This document shows, in pieces, positions 59,801 through 64,000 of a stretch of 64,000 nt of DNA. The notes under the pieces were generated by a model. It was not told the origin of the DNA, made no database searches, and saw only the letters and a list, made by a program, of their open reading frames with translations. This DNA comes from Mimachlamys varia (lineage: Eukaryota; Mollusca; Bivalvia; Pectinida; Pectinidae). A program made the position numbers and the translations under genes. The stretch is taken from positions 30,819,465 through 30,883,464 of the forward strand of contig OX392536.1 in assembly GCA_947623455.1 (NCBI GenBank), given 5' to 3'. Position 1 is the first letter of the stretch, and every line of letters begins with the position of its first letter.

Positions 59801-60386
59801 TTCTAATGAATATTGTAATGTCGATTTGTGTTGTAAACCCGATATGCAAGATCATAATGAAACCAACACCATGTTTCCACTAACTATTCGTCGTCCTTCC
59901 TCACTATGATATATGTTTCCTTTTCCTCCGCCATGTGATATTTTTCATTGTGCCTTATTCGTGCGGTGATTTGTCTGTGACGACCTGGTTTTATACATGG
60001 ACGTTGCCATGAGGATGGTTAGCAGCAGTGAGGTGTTAGGTGGAAGGCACTGTGGGCTATTCGTTTTTGATTCCGGAGACGTTTTATTGTCAGCTCAGAT
60101 ATCGTACTATTCATTTCCGTTAATCTTGTTATTGTTAAGTAGCCAAGGTCGCAGAGTTGACTTCTGAACATGTCTGATGTTACGTTAAAGATCACGCAGG
60201 TGAAGCGGAGTTCAGATGATTGTATAAGGCAAGTTGCATACCATACTACATGTATCTATAATATATAAAATATTTGTTATGACGCGTCATTATTACCCAC
60301 CATAAATAAATATATTTATTACATTTTCACCAGTGTAGTATCATAAAATATCAACCTGATAAAACGTATATAAGCACTGCTTATAT
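56830..60386. other. Long stretch with repeats but no supported gene
   Basis: Within this 3.5 kb are a minus HR fragment at about 57680-57760 (ACGAACTCAAAATCAATTAA) and a perfect 12-bp-arm hairpin at 57955-57984. A 54-codon plus frame from about 59499 includes DIYASLYQQLSKRHGTTKD and YYPVSTVLNDLWKQYQTSLC; it reads like decayed coding sequence but has no recognised family. The rest is AT-rich and featureless. Confidence 0.4.
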
Positions 60387-60473
60387 CATAACTAGTAATG
60401 ATATAAGAAATCTTGAACCATCACTAGTGATGATATAAGAAATCTTAAGCCATCACTAGTGATGATTTAAGTT
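60387..60473. repeat. Short repeat with CATCACTAGTGATG palindromes
   Basis: About two and a half copies of a 34-bp unit, each with the 14-bp palindrome CATCACTAGTGATG or a variant and then ATATAAGAAATCTT. Confidence 0.7.
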
Positions 60474-60894
60474 TCGGTCCGATATAATTGCGCATTTTTT
60501 TTTTCGTTATTTTAGAATCAAATAACATAAAGTAAGGAATTAACAGATATTTTATGGATTTTATTAATATATTTTGGTATTTTTACTATATTTTGAACCA
60601 AAAATAGAACTTCATCCTGTGGCGTCCTCCGTCCCGATCAGTTGTAATCGCACATTGCAAAAATGAAATAAGACTTTTGGGAAGTTTGAAATGTAATAAA
60701 AAGAACTTTCAATGGTTTTTACCATTAAATATCAAATATATTTCACTCGTATGGCAGGTTTTAAAAATATTTTCACTCGTGGAGGAACCATTGAATAGCC
60801 TCTCTATATATTAACACACAATGAACAGAGACATATTTTCGGTTTTTCAACACTTTACATTTTACCTTTCTCAGATCTCATTCTGGCTGTGCTA

Positions 60895-61290
60895 GATGTC
60901 AGCTGCTGACGAACAAACTTATGACACAGAGGTTTGAGAGATGCAGGTTGATGAACACTATGGGCAAGTTTGATGGTCACCATCCTGGTCTCATTGTGAA
61001 ATATCCTGTATCATTGTGTGATAGGAAGATGGACGTTTTTGAGTCATACTCATTAGTGTGCTCCCTCGCTGTGATTGACAATGATGACTCGGTTTTATTT
61101 TTAGAACTTGATATTTACTTGACTCTAACTAGGATTTACATGGCGGGTGTCGTCGATGAAGCAGAAGACGCTTACTCTTCCGGAACACCTGGTCTTATTC
61201 TCTTGAACTTTTACGAGGGTCTCCATGTAAATGTTTCCTTTGTTTTAGTTCTGATTATGGTATTGTTAACACATTGTTATTCTCTGATTT
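60895..61290 (+). mobile_element. HR dispersed repeat, near-complete copy
   Basis: It runs from GATGTCAGCTGCTGACGAAC through CTTCCGGAACACCTGGTCTT to TTCTCTGATTTATTT. It lacks the nested palindromic element. A frame containing RIYMAGVVDEAEDAYSSGTP is open through most of it, in the same phase as in the copy at 50.7 kb. Confidence 0.75.
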
Positions 61291-61299
61291 ATTTTAAAG

Positions 61300-61720
61300 A
61301 TGACGTAACACACACACATGCTGCAAATTTGAAATGATGTAATATATACAGTATGCCGAAAAAAATAAGTTAACTGCACCATACAACTGTTTCGTTCTTC
61401 TAGGACTCCTTTGTGATGCTAGGAGCCAAAAGATTGAAATCGAAATTTTCTAAACTAATGTAGAAACAGAAGGGTCCGGTGAGTAAAACCTCTTTAATTT
61501 ATGAATTTAGAAAAAAAGTAGTAATGTATAATTTCAAATCATGTTCTAGGAATGTAATACTATTTATATAATATGAACTATGCCATTACTAAAAAAGAGA
61601 CAACTGTGGCTATCAAGGCTCAAGCACACATTGGAGACTACAAAATCCACCAGCAGTATCTACCACCTTGTATCCTGAAAAATGACATAACACACACAAC
61701 GACAACTCCCACCCGGTGTC
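61300..61720 (+). repeat. R2 dispersed repeat, copy 2
   Basis: This copy starts AAAGATGACGTAACACACAC and includes TAATGTAGAAACAGAAGGG, then AATTTCAAATCATGT and ACCTTGTATCCTGAAA. It follows the HR copy directly and is followed by another HR piece. Confidence 0.6.
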
Positions 61721-61834
61721 TCATTAAGAAAAGCGTTCAACTTTTTTGATTGGAAAAAAATCATGATAATGTCATTTTATTAATGACTAATGAAAAACTA
61801 CGATTTTAAAACTAATCTTGAATATTTTGTTTCT

Positions 61835-62110
61835 TTGTGTGATACGAAGATGGACGTTTTTGAGTATGCTTATTAGTGTATTTACTTGTTGTGATTTACA
61901 ATGATGACTCGGTTTCCATTTTTGGGGTCTTGATGTTTACTTGGAAGTGACCAAGATTTACATGACGCATTCTATTTCGGAACACATAGTCTTATTCTCA
62001 TGTAATTTTGTATGGGTCTTTCCCTTTTGTCCCTTCTTCAATCGATTTTGAGTTCGGATTATTGATTTGTTGACGCTTCGGTATTCTCCAATTATTCTTG
62101 AATGCTGATT
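61835..62110 (+). mobile_element. HR dispersed repeat, diverged copy
   Basis: Recognisable segments are GATACGAAGATGGACGTTTT, GTGACCAAGATTTACATG, TCGGAACACATAGTCTTATT and GTTGACGCTTCGGTATTCTC. It has several deletions relative to the copy at 60895. Confidence 0.6.
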
Positions 62111-63236
62111 GATTACTAGCTGTGCTGTACATAATGTATAATCAGCTTTGGTTCAATTATCTTTCGATACAATTAGTCAGTATGTAACAGATACACTTGA
62201 CAAACAAAGCACACAACCCAATTAGCCGTATATACCAAAACAGTGAATTCCGACTTTGAAAGCTGAATCTACATGCATATATGGTACAAATACCTAAATC
62301 TAGGATACGGACTGGGATACCACGTTCTGTCGCCTCGCTAGACCGGTTTGACCTTTATTGTAACTTATCGGTATCGAGTTCATTAGTCGAGAACCATGCT
62401 TATATCGTTTCTGCACGCTCATATATTTATTTAGAACTTCACACTGTGTTCTAAGACTCTAAAACATTGAGATAATAAAAAACAATAATAATACACAATT
62501 CCGTCTCGGTCAATCGTTTGATTTACTAGCCCATAACTTAATAATATATCCCAACGATAGCTATGTATCTGCGTTACTCGATCAACAAAGTCATCTTAGG
62601 CAGCAATTTTAGTCAGCTGTATTATAATGGTTTCTGGTAATATCCTAAACATTTTCCGTACATGTACCATTAAATATCAAAGATCATATTAGTATTTGTG
62701 TAAATATATTTTTTCGAGGAAATAATATATAAGTAACAGGAAGCTAATGGTTTGTTTTCCTGCCAGCAACAAATCGATCAAAATGTCTACAAAGATAAAG
62801 TGAATTAACAGACCTGACAAACATGTCAATTCACATACACGTTTACGAGATACTGGTTGTCACGTCTGTATGTCCTCTCACATGAATACTAATCAAACAC
62901 AGGAAATTTACACTCGATCTATGTCCAGTTACAAATAACATGTTTTAGGAAGACAAATCCCACTAACAACATTTTAGCGGCAATACACAAGGTGATTTCA
63001 GCGAGATATTGTGATCTCATTGTAGTCGGATTTTCCAGTTTGCCCACTCGATTGTGCGGGTGATATTCCCAATGGGTGTGACATATATATCCAGCATGAT
63101 ACAATCTGTGAGAGCGCTGTCGCGATAACATGACACGATATATCAAGGAAGGGCGTTTAAAGCTCGGTGAGAAAGGCGAATTTTCACAATGCAATGTCTC
63201 GGTTATTTTACATACTTTGACAAATAGTTAAACTTT
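62111..63236. other. Intergenic DNA without a gene
   Basis: AT-rich sequence. The 91-codon minus frame at 63194-62919 shows no motif or splice signals that I trust. No repeat array is seen. Confidence 0.45.
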
Positions 63237-63431
63237 ATGAAATTTGATTGGATGTGTGGTTACGATACAACTTCAATTAATAAAGTATCCCACTGCATGT
63301 ATGTCGTTAAAGAATATTATGTTGGGCACTCTGCTGTATCGACGATTTCCGTCAAAGATAACGTGATAACATGCCAAAAAGGTGGAAAGCGAAATTTTCT
63401 AAATAATGTAGAAGCAGAAGGATCAGGTACG
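63237..63431 (+). CDS. Possible internal coding exon, family unknown
   Basis: An open frame runs to a good donor (GGATCAG/GTACGT at 63431). It includes KVSHCMYVVKEYYVGHSAVS, then TISVKDNVITCQKGGKRNF and VEAEGS. The alternating hydrophobic pattern and a pair of cysteines would suit an Ig-like or similar extracellular beta domain, but I do not recognise it. The start is uncertain: ACAAATAG at 63221-63228 could be the acceptor. Its last ~50 bp are shared with the R2 repeat, so it might be repeat sequence read as an exon. Confidence 0.3.
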
Positions 63432-63640
63432 TAAAATCTCTTTTATGTATGCATTAAAAAAATGTACTGGTACAGTATAATTTCAAATCATGTACCACGA
63501 AAGTGATATATTATACATCGCGCCATTATTAAAATCAGATAACTAAGGTCACAAAGGCTCCAGCGAACCTCGGAGACTAAACAATCCACGAACAAAGGCT
63601 AACACCTTGTATCCTGAAAGTTGAACCTAGCATACATACA
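63330..63640 (+). repeat. R2 dispersed repeat, copy 3
   Basis: This copy shares AAATTTTCTAAATAATGTAG, ATAATTTCAAATCATGTACC and CACCTTGTATCCTGAAAG with the R2 copies at 34.1 and 61.3 kb. It overlaps the possible exon ending at 63431. Confidence 0.55.
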
Positions 63641-64000
63641 AAGAATTATGCAAGAAACTTAATCTGACCTGCTGCAGCCCTATCAACACTTTGATTTTTC
63701 TTCATTTTTTATCTTTCCTTGCTCTTGCGAATGTGTTTTACCCTCAAAAAAGAAACATTAACACCAAAGTGACAGCCCAAAAATATTGCACGCATACTGT
63801 ATACTTGATTAATTTCACGGGAGGAAAAATTCGCGTTTTCCTTATTTTGACTTATTCACGGATATAAAACAATCTTGCCCTGCAGAGATTATTTGTTCTC
63901 TCGTGGCAATTAGCCTTAACAAAATTCAATATTCACGAGTATATAATTTCGCGAATTTTATTTGACTGCGAATATAGTTAAATTGAATCCCCCGCGATTA
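63641..64000. other. Window end, no gene seen
   Basis: The last 360 bp are AT-rich, with scattered TTCGCG and CACGAGTATA motifs. Nothing coding is supported. Confidence 0.5.

Overview
The window looks like nuclear DNA of a lophotrochozoan, most likely a bivalve mollusc. It is AT-rich, its genes are split by GT-AG introns, it carries many tandem repeats and short inverted-repeat elements, and the protein modules (a YHYH-domain secreted protein, and a C-type lectin followed by a PAN-like domain and a membrane anchor) suit that group. There are no bacterial operons, CRISPR arrays or rRNA genes. All exon structures were built by hand from splice signals and reading phase; no transcript or database evidence was available.

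Three genes can be reconstructed end to end with consistent phase. (1) A minus-strand ZNF365/FBXO41-family gene: five coding exons between 8784 and 2217, 1332 codons plus stop, with an N-terminal zinc finger, a long coiled coil and a large low-complexity tail. (2) A minus-strand secreted YHYH-domain gene: five coding exons between 28156 and 21674, 262 aa, with a TATA-type promoter and a non-coding first exon near 28.6 kb. (3) A plus-strand membrane C-type lectin: five exons from 50994 to 56726, 369 aa, with signal peptide, lectin domain, PAN-like domain, transmembrane segment and short tail. A decayed copy of the YHYH gene lies at 31.4-34.0 kb. The genes share no operon or pathway that the sequence shows.

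Layout: 0.3-1.6 kb tandem repeats; 2.1-8.8 kb ZNF365-like gene, with a possible convergent exon at its 3' end; 8.8-14 kb intergenic DNA with a SINE-like element, a 21-bp repeat, inverted-repeat elements and a Harbinger relic; 14.6-18.2 kb a large 40-bp minisatellite; 18.3 kb a short cysteine-rich reading frame with one stop; 21.6-28.7 kb YHYH gene, whose third coding intron (by position the 23.9-26.2 kb intron) holds a 16-bp satellite; 30.5 kb a reverse-transcriptase fragment; 31-34 kb YHYH pseudogene; 35.5-39.1 kb a DNA transposon with a SWIM zinc-finger ORF; 43.7 kb a nearly perfect hairpin; 44.5-48.1 kb a PIF/Harbinger transposon broken by two nested elements; 49.0-50.5 kb a reverse-transcriptase pseudogene; 51-56.7 kb lectin gene; 57-64 kb repeats and one possible exon.

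Much of the non-coding DNA is mobile-element debris. Recurrent families are a ~400-bp dispersed repeat (called HR here; eight copies or fragments), a second repeat (R2; three copies), a ~940-bp TA-flanked element (two copies), a ~255-bp palindromic element found twice at the same place inside HR, and several foldback elements.
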